NCBI RefSeq assembly: GCF_000429505.1
Contig: NZ_AUBZ01000001.1
Span: 186,001 to 250,000 of the forward strand
Source of the DNA: Aliagarivorans taiwanensis DSM 22990
Lineage (GTDB): Bacteria; Pseudomonadota; Gammaproteobacteria; Enterobacterales; Celerinatantimonadaceae
Reading direction: 5' to 3'
DNA length: 64,000 bases
The notes under the pieces were generated by a model. That model made no database searches. It was not told where the DNA came from and worked only from the letters and a program-made list of their open reading frames with translations. The stretch's first letter is position 1. Every line of letters starts with the position of its first letter. Made by a program: the position numbers and the translations under genes. Shown here piece by piece: positions 57,160 to 64,000 of this stretch.

Positions 57160-58061
57160 TAGATAACCTCCCTGTTATTTGAATTTGAAAGCGAAGCCGC
57201 GCTGGGGCGGCGCAGTATTCCGCGCAGTGGCCCCAATAGCACCGACAATACATACCCCACCGCCAAGGCCAGCACGATGCTCGGACTGGTTGCCAAACCA
57301 AAATAAAACGACAGCAATAAGCCAAGCCAACAGGCACTGGCAGCAATAATGGTTGCCGCCACTAAAAGGCTGCCCAAATGCTTAAACCAGAAACGTGCGA
57401 TGCAGGCGGGCAATATCATCAAGCCCACCGCCATTAAGGTTCCGAGGGCATGAAAGCCGGCCACCAGGTTGGCCACCACCAACACCAAGAAAACAAAGTG
57501 AGCCAGTTTGCCCATTCCACCAAAGCTACTGAGATACTCGCTATCGAGACACTCGAGCACCAACGCGCGGTAGACAACGGTCAGCAGGCACAAGCTTGCC
57601 AAGCTGGTCACCAGCAGCAGGGTTAAAGCGGTATTGTCGAGTGCTAAGGCGGTGCCAAACAGCACATGCAGCAGGTCAACGTTACTGCCCTTGGCGGAGA
57701 TCAGCAGGACCCCAAGCGCCAGAGAGCCCAAGTAAAACGCCGCCAGCGTACTGTCTTCACTGTTGTTGGTTTGCCGCGCGGTTGCCCCTGCCAGTAAGGC
57801 CACCAGCAGACCCGCAGCCAGCCCGCCAAGTGTCATCGCAACCGCTGACAAGCCATACAGCAAGTAGGCTAAGGCCGCTCCGGGCAAGATCGCATGGGCC
57901 ATCGCGTCGCCGGTCAGGCTCATTCGGCGCAGCATTAAAAATACCCCAACCGGCGCAGCACCAAGTGATAGCACCGCGCAGCCAAACAGCGCCCGACGCA
58001 TAAACTGGAACTCAACGAATGGGTCAAAAAGTAAGGAGAAAAGATTAAACAACTCAGGCAT
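57159..58061 (-). CDS. znuB: zinc ABC transporter permease
   Basis: From ATG 58061 (MPELFNLFSLLFDPFVEFQFMRRAL) the product has 300 residues and about eight hydrophobic helices of the ABC-3 family. Signature stretches are GVFLMLRRMSLTGDAMAHAILPGAAL and TLMAVGLMILPACIARFW. It forms the channel for zinc, paired with ZnuC. The ATG overlaps the znuC stop by eight bases. The upstream extension to 58184 lies within znuC and is not used. Confidence 0.93.
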   Translation of the reverse strand: MPELFNLFSLLFDPFVEFQFMRRALFGCAVLSLGAAPVGVFLMLRRMSLTGDAMAHAILPGAALAYLLYGLSAVAMTLGGLAAGLLVALLAGATARQTNNSEDSTLAAFYLGSLALGVLLISAKGSNVDLLHVLFGTALALDNTALTLLLVTSLASLCLLTVVYRALVLECLDSEYLSSFGGMGKLAHFVFLVLVVANLVAGFHALGTLMAVGLMILPACIARFWFKHLGSLLVAATIIAASACWLGLLLSFYFGLATSPSIVLALAVGYVLSVLLGPLRGILRRPSAASLSNSNNREVI

Positions 58062-58809
58062 AACGACTGGCAGGCTCTTTTTCGATGGGCACAGGCTTGA
58101 GGTGACTCGACGTTTCTCCCCACGCTTGAGCAATGTTATCAGCCACCAGCACCTCACGACTCGGCCCCAAGGCAATGGCTTCACCGCTTAGCAATAAACA
58201 GCGCTCAAAGTGGCTGCGGACAATCTCTAAATCATGGATGGCTGCGACCACCGTACAGCCTCGGCGCTGCAGGCTAGCGAGCTCATCGAGCAATAGGCTA
58301 ACGGTAGCCTCATCGACGCCATTAAAGGGTTCATCTAGCAGCATCAACTTGGACTGCTGAAGCATGGTGCGGGCAAACAATACCCGTTGGAACTGACCGC
58401 CAGAGAGTTGGTCGAGCATACTATCGGCCAGATCGGCAATATTGAGTTTCTCCAGCACCGCATTCACTTGCAGCCGATGCGAGCAGCGAAAGCCTCGCCA
58501 AAGGCCAAGCTGGTTCCACAGGCCAGTGCTAACAAATTGGCGCACATTCACCGGGAAACTGCGGTCGACCATGCTGGCTTGCGGCAGATAGGCGATATCA
58601 CGCCTTGGGTTGAGCGAGTAGTCGAGCTGGCCTGCTAGCGGCTTCATCGCGCCACGCAGCACATTCAGCAAGGTCGACTTACCCGCCCCGTTGGGCCCAA
58701 CCAGTGCAAGGCTCTGGCCCTTGGCTAGCGCAAAGCTCACTTGGCTGAGTATCGGCTGGGCCGGATCGTAACCCAATGCCAACTCAGTGACAGCGGCAAC
58801 CTTAGTCAC
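58054..58809 (-). CDS. znuC: zinc ABC transporter ATP-binding protein
   Basis: The start is GTG 58809, whose GTG overlaps the TAG stop of the 31-codon micro-ORF (TAGTG). The 251-residue ATPase has Walker A GPNGAGKST, Q-loop YLPQASMVDR, signature LSGGQFQRVLF, Walker B LMLLDEPFNGVD and H-switch HDLE. It powers zinc import by ZnuBA. No independent ribosome site precedes the GTG, so translation depends on the micro-ORF upstream. A Zur-like operator lies about 115 bases upstream. Confidence 0.92.
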   Translation of the reverse strand: MTKVAAVTELALGYDPAQPILSQVSFALAKGQSLALVGPNGAGKSTLLNVLRGAMKPLAGQLDYSLNPRRDIAYLPQASMVDRSFPVNVRQFVSTGLWNQLGLWRGFRCSHRLQVNAVLEKLNIADLADSMLDQLSGGQFQRVLFARTMLQQSKLMLLDEPFNGVDEATVSLLLDELASLQRRGCTVVAAIHDLEIVRSHFERCLLLSGEAIALGPSREVLVADNIAQAWGETSSHLKPVPIEKEPASRYA

Positions 58810-58904
58810 TACTGCAGCACACCGTTTGCGCAAAACAGCAACAACGCGGCAATTCCAAGTAAGACCAAACAACGGCCACCCAAGCCCAAATAGTAAAACC
58901 CCAT
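58809..58904 (-). CDS. candidate 31-residue membrane micro-ORF heading the znu operon
   Basis: ATG 58904 follows AAGGGAGCGGC, a strong ribosome site. The product begins MGFYYLGLGGRCLVLLGIAA and ends LLLFCANGVLQ, nearly all hydrophobic with two Cys, so a single transmembrane helix is likely. Its TAG overlaps the znuC GTG. The Zur-like box ends 19 bases upstream of the ATG. It could be a coupling leader that controls ZnuC synthesis, or a small subunit of the transporter. I know of no described homologue. Confidence 0.6.
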   Translation of the reverse strand: MGFYYLGLGGRCLVLLGIAALLLFCANGVLQ

Positions 58905-58922
58905 GCCGCTCCCTTATACAAA

Positions 58923-58939
58923 ATGTTACAACATATCAT
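58923..58939. promoter_or_regulatory. Zur-like operator upstream of znu operon
   Basis: ATGTTACAACATATCAT matches 13 of 16 defined positions of the enterobacterial Zur consensus ATGTTATANTATAACAT and is near-identical to the site at 60461. It lies just before the micro-ORF and znuC. On the minus strand, TTGAAC at about 58948-58953 is a possible -35 for a promoter overlapped by the box. Confidence 0.75.
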
Positions 58940-58977
58940 CAAACGATACGTTCAAAGTGAAAAAACATCAAGCTAAA

Positions 58978-58996
58978 GTAAATGATTACCATTATC
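58978..58996. promoter_or_regulatory. Fur-like box upstream of znu operon
   Basis: Read on the minus strand, GATAATGGTAATCATTTAC matches 16 of 19 positions of the Fur consensus GATAATGATAATCATTATC. It lies 77 bases before the micro-ORF start, beyond the dihydroorotase stop. It could add iron control or be a second weak Zur-family site. Confidence 0.5.
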
Positions 58997-59036
58997 ACTT
59001 AGTGAGATTTTATTCTTTGCAACCGCGCGCGTTTAA

Positions 59037-60371
59037 CTAACGATCAAAACGCAAGCGCATTACCTCTGGTCGCGCACCTACCGTCTGCCCATCAAAGACT
59101 TGCTGGCCATTCACCCAGGTTGATTCGATACGCGCGCCAAAGGTCACGCCATCAAATGGCGACCAGCCACAGTGATAGAGGCTGTTCTCGTGGGTAACGT
59201 GGGTTGAGGACTCACAATCAACCAGTACCAAATCAGCAAAGAACCCTTCGCGGAGAAAGCCACGCTCGGCGACCGCAAAACGCAGTGCCGGATTGTGCGA
59301 AACTTTCTCAACCACTTGCGGCAGGCTCATACGCCCCTGCTTTACATGCTCCAGCAAGCTGAGTAAGGCATGTTGCACCAGCGGCAAACCAGCCGGCGCC
59401 TTGTCATAATCCACCTGCTTTTCATCCCAGGTATGCGGCGCGTGATCGGTGGCGATAATGTCGATTTGGCCGCTATGTAGCGCCTTAATCAAGGTATCGC
59501 GATCGCTGGGGTACTTCACCGCGGGGTTGCACTTAATCAGATTGCCGCGATCGGTGTAGTCTTGATTGCTAAACCACAGATGATGCACACAGGCTTCAGC
59601 GGTGATGTGCTTGCCCGCAATGGGGCCGGCGCTGAACAAGCTCAGCTCCTTCTCAGTGGTAATGTGCAGCACGTGCAACTGGCTGCCATGGCGCTTGGCT
59701 AAGTCAACCGCATAGGACGAGGAGGCATAACAGGCTTCGGCATCGCGCAAACGCGGGTGATCGTCGATGGTGAAGATGCTCTTTTGCTTGAGTAACTCAG
59801 TACGATTGCGGCTAATTACCGGACCACTTTCGCAGTGGGTGACAATCAGTACCGGCGATTCACGGAAGATATCGTCCAGCGCCTGCGGCGCTTCCACCAA
59901 CAGATCGCCCGTCGATGCCCCCATAAACACCTTCACGCCGCAGTGCTTGGTGGGGTCGAGTCGCTTTATCTGCTCTAGGTTGTCTTCGGTGGCTCCCAAG
60001 TAGAAGCCATAGTTGCCGTAGGCGCTGTTCGCGGCAATCGCGTACTTTGCCTCCAGCGCTTCAATAGTAGTCGTAACGGGGCTCACATTGGGCATCTCCA
60101 TAAAGCTGGTGATACCGCCCGCGACGGCTGCGCGCGACTCACTGGCAATATTGCCCTTGTGGGTGAGCCCCGGCTCACGAAAGTGCACTTGATCGTCAAT
60201 CATACCGGGAAGCAGGTAACGGCCACCGCCTTCAATTACCGTGTCATTGGCTTGCGGCGTAATCTCGCGCTCAATGCGCTCGATTCGTTGGCCACTAATC
60301 CGAAGATCTCCCTCGCTGATCTTACCTTCGTTCACGATTCGGACGTTCTTAATCACGGTAGCCGCAGCCAT
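59037..60371 (-). CDS. dihydroorotase family protein, probable Zur-controlled paralogue
   Basis: The 444-residue amidohydrolase has MIDDQVHFREPGLTHKGNIA, where Gln replaces the first His of the usual HxH metal pair. KVFMGASTGDLLV, VTHCESGPV, LHVLHITTEKE and IATDHAPHTW follow. I recall the DDQVHFREPG form in a group of long dihydroorotases, so it is probably a clade feature, not a lesion. It would close N-carbamoyl-aspartate to dihydroorotate. A Zur-like box lies 90 bases upstream, so it probably substitutes for the zinc-dependent PyrC in zinc starvation. AGGAGAACAGG precedes the ATG. Hydantoinase or allantoinase activity is less likely. Confidence 0.85.
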   Translation of the reverse strand: MAAATVIKNVRIVNEGKISEGDLRISGQRIERIEREITPQANDTVIEGGGRYLLPGMIDDQVHFREPGLTHKGNIASESRAAVAGGITSFMEMPNVSPVTTTIEALEAKYAIAANSAYGNYGFYLGATEDNLEQIKRLDPTKHCGVKVFMGASTGDLLVEAPQALDDIFRESPVLIVTHCESGPVISRNRTELLKQKSIFTIDDHPRLRDAEACYASSSYAVDLAKRHGSQLHVLHITTEKELSLFSAGPIAGKHITAEACVHHLWFSNQDYTDRGNLIKCNPAVKYPSDRDTLIKALHSGQIDIIATDHAPHTWDEKQVDYDKAPAGLPLVQHALLSLLEHVKQGRMSLPQVVEKVSHNPALRFAVAERGFLREGFFADLVLVDCESSTHVTHENSLYHCGWSPFDGVTFGARIESTWVNGQQVFDGQTVGARPEVMRLRFDR

Positions 60372-60679
60372 AAGCCTGTTCTCCTGTATCTAATCTTGCC
60401 AGCTATATTGAGTGCCATTCGCTCACCATCGGTCTGACAAACCTAAGGCGATAAAACAATATGTTACAACGTATCATTTAGAACCTATGCTAACCCATTA
60501 CGTGTTGGATGTGCAGCGTAAAGCCGCGCATCTTTGATGATTGTCAGTAACCAGGTCGGCGTTGGGACGACGTGATGAATGAGGAGAGTCGATAGAGGGA
60601 AAGAGAGTTGCCGCGTAGACCACAAGAAGTGCAAGCAGGGCAGGATGCCGGTGGACTAGCGCCACACCGGCTTATTTTG
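60372..60679. other. intergenic region between zinc-ribbon protein and dihydroorotase paralogue
   Basis: This 308-base gap contains the Zur-like box at 60461-60477 and the dihydroorotase leader. Near 60647-60671 an inverted repeat GCCGGTG ... CACCGGC lies just past the zinc-ribbon gene stop; a TTATTTT follows on the plus strand only, so it is at best a weak terminator. No open frame here looks coding. Confidence 0.5.
60461..60477. promoter_or_regulatory. Zur-like operator upstream of the dihydroorotase paralogue
   Basis: ATGTTACAACGTATCAT differs from the znu-operon site by one base. It is 90 bases before the dihydroorotase ATG, within its own leader. The repeated near-identity of this site at two linked zinc-related genes supports a common regulator. 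Confidence 0.72.
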
Positions 60680-61237
60680 CTATCGCTCTGCTGAATAGGG
60701 ATCTTCAGCGAGGATATAAGCGCGCAAATCAGCGCGTTGTGGTTGGCTCTCCAGCCAGGTTCTGATTGCTTTAACCTTGGCGTAGGTCTCGTCACCAAAC
60801 TTATCGTTATAGATATCACTGAAGCTTTGCTTAGCGCTCTGCTCTTTAATCTGATTCTGCCACTGCTTGGTCACCAGCGCGTTTAGCGAACCGGCCAGGC
60901 CTTCAGATTTCAGCAGCTCCCATTCGCCACTGTCCAACCAGATACCGCCTACGGCAGCGCTGTAGTCAACACGGTGTTCGTTGGTGGATGAGATACGGAA
61001 TTTGCGCATGATGGCGCCAGATACCGGACAAATCAGCGCTTTCTTAGTGTCGGAGGCTTCATCTGACTCAAAGGCAATGTTCTCAGCAAACACGTAATCG
61101 GCGTTACGCTCTTTCCAGGCCACAAAGTCCTCGATCAGAATCCAATTGCCGCCACAATGTGTACACGTATGGGCTCTGAACTGGCCCTCAATAAAACAAG
61201 GCGTCAAGTCTCCTTGCTTACAGCTAGTGCACTTCAT
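60680..61237 (-). CDS. zf-TFIIB zinc-ribbon domain protein
   Basis: The 185-residue protein starts MKCTSCKQGDLTPCFIEG and continues AHTCTHCGGNWI; C3, C6, C25 and C28 form a zinc ribbon of the zf-TFIIB type. A second part contains ICPVSGAIMRKFRISSTNEHRVDYSAAVGGIWLDSGEWELL, a degenerate repeat of the same unit with a single Cys. A helical C-terminus follows. Function unknown; zinc or nucleic-acid binding is inferred. No Zur-like box is seen directly upstream, although the gene sits next to the zinc cluster. Confidence 0.83.
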   Translation of the reverse strand: MKCTSCKQGDLTPCFIEGQFRAHTCTHCGGNWILIEDFVAWKERNADYVFAENIAFESDEASDTKKALICPVSGAIMRKFRISSTNEHRVDYSAAVGGIWLDSGEWELLKSEGLAGSLNALVTKQWQNQIKEQSAKQSFSDIYNDKFGDETYAKVKAIRTWLESQPQRADLRAYILAEDPYSAER

Positions 61238-61454
61238 ACTACCCTCTCCAACTCGTTAAAAATTCTTATTCATGCGTTTGGCGAGCGCTCAGCGATTGTG
61301 CTGACGCGGGCCATCTTCGCGATACGGGCCAAGATTAACACTATCGATTTTTCTTATCTATCAGACGCTTAAAAGCTATATATTTTGGTGAGGGTGGTGA
61401 TGTTTTGGTGATGTGCGCCACTACTTAAACCAGCCAGATGCCAATCCTCAAGCC

Positions 61455-61945
61455 CTACTCCAAGGGGAGCGTTTGCTGGCTCTTTATCTCTTTCACCGAG
61501 ATGCTGGAGTGAAGCGCGCTCACCCCTTTTACCCGACGCAACTGGTGAATGCGGTCGTAGTACTCATCCAAATCCCGGGCGATGACACCTGAACGATATA
61601 ATCCGCCCCACCAGCAGTGCAATGGCACATCGGTATCCACTCGGTAGCTGCCACAAAGGCCTCAAACGCATCGGTACTCTCTACCTCGTGGCTACTTAAG
61701 GTCACCTGCGTAAAGCCCACCATAGTAAAGCCCAGCTTCTTGCGATTGAGCACCGCAGAGTACTCACTGATATAGCCCTCGTCTTCCAGGCGCTTCCAGC
61801 GGCGCCAGCAGGGTGTTTCGCTCAGATTTACCTTCTCGGAAAGCTTGCTGTTGCTAATTCGCCCTTCAGCTTGGATATGTTTGAGCATGGTAATGTCGGT
61901 ATCATCCAACTTCGCTTGAGCATTTTCCTTCATATATAAATCCAT
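61455..61945 (-). pseudogene. Lrp/AsnC family regulator with a frameshift
   Basis: The 5' frame encodes the winged helix (LDDTDITMLKHIQAEGRISNSKLSEKVNLSETPCWRRWKRLEDEG) and most of the RAM ligand domain to MCHCTAGGADYIVQV. It then shifts (SSPGIW...) because of two extra bases (TC) near 61586. The other frame continues properly as IARDLDEYYDRIHQLRRVKGVSALHSSISVKEIK. Deleting TC restores DYIVQVIARDLDEYY, the normal pattern. The gene is divergent from a LysE exporter, the standard pairing of an Lrp regulator with an amino-acid exporter. Function is probably lost if the sequence is correct; the DNA-binding domain could still be made. Confidence 0.87.
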
Positions 61946-62064
61946 ATTTAAAAGATTCCTTCCTCACAAGGTCTAATCATAATGCAAAAGGCAACGTTCT
62001 TTCAGGGTAATTGCATAGACTATCCAGATTAACTCTGTAAATGGTCTGCTTAGGGAAGAACGCT

Positions 62065-62679
62065 ATGGATACACAACTTGTCATCGCTTTTTTGGTGTTC
62101 GCCTTTTCGATGTGTATTACCCCCGGGGCGGGAAACGTTGCCTTGTTGGGGATTGCCAATCGCTACGGCTTCTCTGGCGCGATTCCCTTTGTTGTTGGCA
62201 CCAGCTTAGGGGTACTGCTGGTGTTTGCCGGCACCAGCGCCGGGCTGCTCGGTGTGCTGACGCGCTACCCCGCACTCTTTCTGACACTTAAGTACGTAGG
62301 CGCCGCTTACTTACTGTATATGGCATGGGGTATCAGTCGCTTTCAAAACGATGCTGGCGCAGATGCAAGTGCAGATGCAGAATCGAGCTCCGGCTCAGGC
62401 ATGCTATCGGGCGCGTTGCTGCAGATCCTCAACCCCAAAGCTTGGATAGCAGCGATGACAGTGTTCACCCAGTTCAGCAATCCGAACTACAGCCTGCTAC
62501 AACAGGCAGTGGTGGTGTGCTTAGCGTTTACGCTGGTGACACTGCTCTGCACGTCGGTCTGGGCACTGTGCGGGTCACTACTGATGCGCCTGCTGCAGTC
62601 CCCACGGCAGGTGCGTCGAGTAAGCCAAGGCCTGGGGCTGACCTTGGCGATAACGGTGGTGTTTATGCTGGCCAACTAG
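62065..62679 (+). CDS. LysE/RhtB family amino-acid exporter
   Basis: Start at ATG 62065 (MDTQLVIAFLVFAFSMCITPGAGNVALLG), after GGGAAGAACG; 204 residues. Motifs are TPGAGN (LysE type), LKYVGAAYLLYMAWG and LLQILNPKAWIAAMT; six helices with a Ser/Ala/Asp-rich loop near residue 105. It exports an amino acid of unknown identity. The divergent Lrp-type regulator, now frameshifted, would be its usual controller, so its expression may be altered. It overlaps the convergent peroxiredoxin gene by four bases. Confidence 0.9.
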   Translation: MDTQLVIAFLVFAFSMCITPGAGNVALLGIANRYGFSGAIPFVVGTSLGVLLVFAGTSAGLLGVLTRYPALFLTLKYVGAAYLLYMAWGISRFQNDAGADASADAESSSGSGMLSGALLQILNPKAWIAAMTVFTQFSNPNYSLLQQAVVVCLAFTLVTLLCTSVWALCGSLLMRLLQSPRQVRRVSQGLGLTLAITVVFMLAN

Positions 62680-63224
62680 GCCAAGTTGTAGTCCAAGGTG
62701 CCGCGGATTGGATAGTGATTATCGGGGTCGCGGATCCACGCTAGGCCGCGACTCAAGGCACCTAACTCTGGACGTACGAAGGGATTGTTCGAGATATCCA
62801 CCACATGCAGCTTGCCGAACTCGTTCACCACAAACAGTCCCGGCTCGGCAAAGTTATGGTCGGTCTCTTGTTCAGAGCGAGGTAACGATATGTACACGCC
62901 CAAGGTTTTCATCTGCTCTTCGCTTAAGCCATAAGCAATTGGGAAACTGACCTCTAACTTCTCCAGGTGGGTTTCGAGCTGCGCCTTGGAATCAGCCGAT
63001 ACAGCTAAAATGTCGACCCCGGCATCGGCAAAGGCCTGCTTGTAGCCTTCTAGCTCGTTGAGGTATTTGGTGCACAACGGGCAGTGCTTACCGCGATACA
63101 CAAACACCGCTTGCCAGGTGGCATCACCCTGCGGCTTGCCCAGTACCACCTCGTTGTCATCAAGCAGCACCGCACTGATATGTGGAAAGTCATCGCCTGC
63201 TTTTAACTTGTTCGAATACGCCAT
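62676..63224 (-). CDS. peroxiredoxin-like (AhpC/TSA) family protein
   Basis: Start at ATG 63224 (MAYSNKLKAGDDF), after CGGAGTAAAC; 182 residues. The thioredoxin-fold redoxin core has VFVYRGKHCPLCTKYLNELEGY with a CPLC active site, then VDILAVSADSKAQLETHLEKL and GLFVVNEFGKLHVVDISNNP. This fits the peroxiredoxin-like proteins with a CxxC in place of the single peroxidatic Cys. It should reduce peroxides or act as a thiol oxidoreductase. It is divergent from a LysR gene (63403) and may be its target. Confidence 0.88.
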   Translation of the reverse strand: MAYSNKLKAGDDFPHISAVLLDDNEVVLGKPQGDATWQAVFVYRGKHCPLCTKYLNELEGYKQAFADAGVDILAVSADSKAQLETHLEKLEVSFPIAYGLSEEQMKTLGVYISLPRSEQETDHNFAEPGLFVVNEFGKLHVVDISNNPFVRPELGALSRGLAWIRDPDNHYPIRGTLDYNLA

Positions 63225-63402
63225 GTTTACTCCGTGGATTGTTGAACGCACAGCCGTAAGTGTGGAAGCCGACTCCTTGAAGTTCAAGCAGTTAACTTTT
63301 AGTAACCTGCGCAGAATTTACCTACCGTGACAGGCTTTCGCGTTGCAGTGACTGGCTTGGACATCTAAGGTAAGTCCATGAACTTGATTTAGTTTTTATC
63401 TA

Positions 63403-64000
63403 ATGAACATTGATCACCTAAAACTGTTTGTACGCTTGGCCAGCACCGCCAACATCAGCCAGGCAGGTCAGGAGCTGGGGCTATCGCCGGCAGTGGCCAG
63501 CACCCATGTCTCCAAGCTCGAAGAGAGCCTAGGGGTGCGCTTGGTGCATCGCACCACCCGTAAGGTCTCGCTTACCGAGGAGGGTCAGGCCTTCTTGCCC
63601 CATGCCGAGGAGGTGCTCACCCGGGTGGAAGCGGCGCGAGCCTCGGTGGGAGCGGGGAATACCCTACCCTCTGGCATTCTTCGGGTAACGGCCCCCGCCT
63701 CTTTCGGCCGCATGCACCTGATACCGGCACTGAGCGATTTTCAATCCCAGTACCCAGAGCTTAAGCTTGACCTGCGCCTCAGCGATACCATCGTGGATTT
63801 GGTTGAAGGCGGCTTCGATATCGCCATTCGTGATGCAGTGTTAAAAGACTCTACCTTGGTGGCACGCAAGCTGGCCAGTGACCGGCGCTTGACGGTAGCC
63901 TCCCCCGCCTACTTGGCCAAACACGGTCAGCCGCGGCACCCGGATGAGCTAAGCCAGCACCAATGCATCACCCTTTCGGGCCTGGATCTTTGGCACTACG
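63403..64000 (+). CDS. LysR family transcriptional regulator (partial, 3' end beyond window)
   Basis: The frame is open from ATG 63403 (MNIDHLKLFVRLASTANISQ) to the window edge, 199 codons. The winged helix continues AGQELGLSPAVASTHVSKLEESLGVRLVHRTTRKVSLTEEG, followed by the effector domain (GILRVTAPASFGRMHLIPAL). The pattern is the CrgA/AaeR-like group of LysR regulators, which often control redox or aromatic-compound genes. It is divergent from the peroxiredoxin-like gene with 178 bases between, a likely target. The C-terminal half is missing. Confidence 0.9.
   Translation, partial: MNIDHLKLFVRLASTANISQAGQELGLSPAVASTHVSKLEESLGVRLVHRTTRKVSLTEEGQAFLPHAEEVLTRVEAARASVGAGNTLPSGILRVTAPASFGRMHLIPALSDFQSQYPELKLDLRLSDTIVDLVEGGFDIAIRDAVLKDSTLVARKLASDRRLTVASPAYLAKHGQPRHPDELSQHQCITLSGLDLWHY

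Noticed and set aside
1-64000. CRISPR array, tRNA, rRNA, prophage or integron
   Set aside because: No regularly spaced direct repeats, no cloverleaf or rRNA signature, no integrase, phage structural or attachment-site genes were seen.

Overview
The window is a chromosomal segment of a marine-type gammaproteobacterium. It carries several gene arrangements typical of that class: dnaQ divergent from rnhA, rnhA convergent with a yafS-like methyltransferase, gloB next to mltD, and purL divergent from mltF. It also has efpL, rlmJ, TIGR03503 and DUF3465 genes. The mix of chemoreceptors, diguanylate cyclases, a secreted GH9 enzyme and EfpL fits an Alteromonadales, Vibrionales or Aeromonadales relative. 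I cannot name the genus from sequence alone. Apart from one AT-richer gene near 35-36 kb the base composition looks even, and I see no prophage, integron, CRISPR array, tRNA or rRNA.

Layout. 1-5.6 kb: a DUF1538 membrane-protein pair (one cut by the window edge), a rRNA-type methyltransferase, an AI-2E family transporter, a FolM-like reductase, a TIGR01777 epimerase and a Tag-like glycosylase. 5.7-13 kb: housekeeping block TIGR03503-dnaQ/rnhA, yafS-like, gloB, mltD, a YafD-like protein, a YceB-like lipoprotein and a patatin. 14-25.8 kb: a chemoreceptor, a GAF-GGDEF cyclase, a glycine-zipper lipoprotein, efpL, riboflavin synthase, a decayed PAS-GGDEF cyclase and a GT1 glycosyltransferase. 25.8-39 kb: purL, a 263-bp nested-palindrome MITE-like element, mltF, a 44-codon basic micro-ORF, tadA, a YdjM-like protein, a putative HEFGH metallopeptidase, then an alkylation-repair group (ogt, alkA) with a LysE exporter and nfsA. 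39-45 kb: pnp without rpsO beside it, NAD-type isocitrate dehydrogenase, a half-size EamA protein and a PAS chemoreceptor. 45-54 kb: a lipoprotein, LysR beside a secreted GH9 glycosidase, a frameshifted chemoreceptor, rlmJ and a secreted HNH nuclease. 54-61 kb: a zinc-homeostasis cluster (split NicO, DUF1007, znuA, znuB, znuC, a 31-residue membrane micro-ORF, a dihydroorotase paralogue, a zinc-ribbon protein). 61-64 kb: a frameshifted Lrp regulator beside a LysE exporter, and a peroxiredoxin-like gene divergent from a partial LysR gene.

The most coherent system is the zinc cluster. Two almost identical 17-bp Zur-like operators (ATGTTACAAC[A/G]TATCAT) lie upstream of the znu operon and of the dihydroorotase paralogue. 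A Fur-like box lies further upstream of the znu operon. The znu operon begins with an apparently undescribed 31-codon membrane peptide whose stop codon overlaps the znuC start.

A second theme is gene decay in sensing, regulation and transport. Four genes are interrupted: a cyclase by two frameshifts, a chemoreceptor by an 11-bp tandem duplication, NicO by an in-frame stop, and an Lrp regulator by a 2-nt shift. Resequencing would be needed to separate real decay or phase variation from assembly error.
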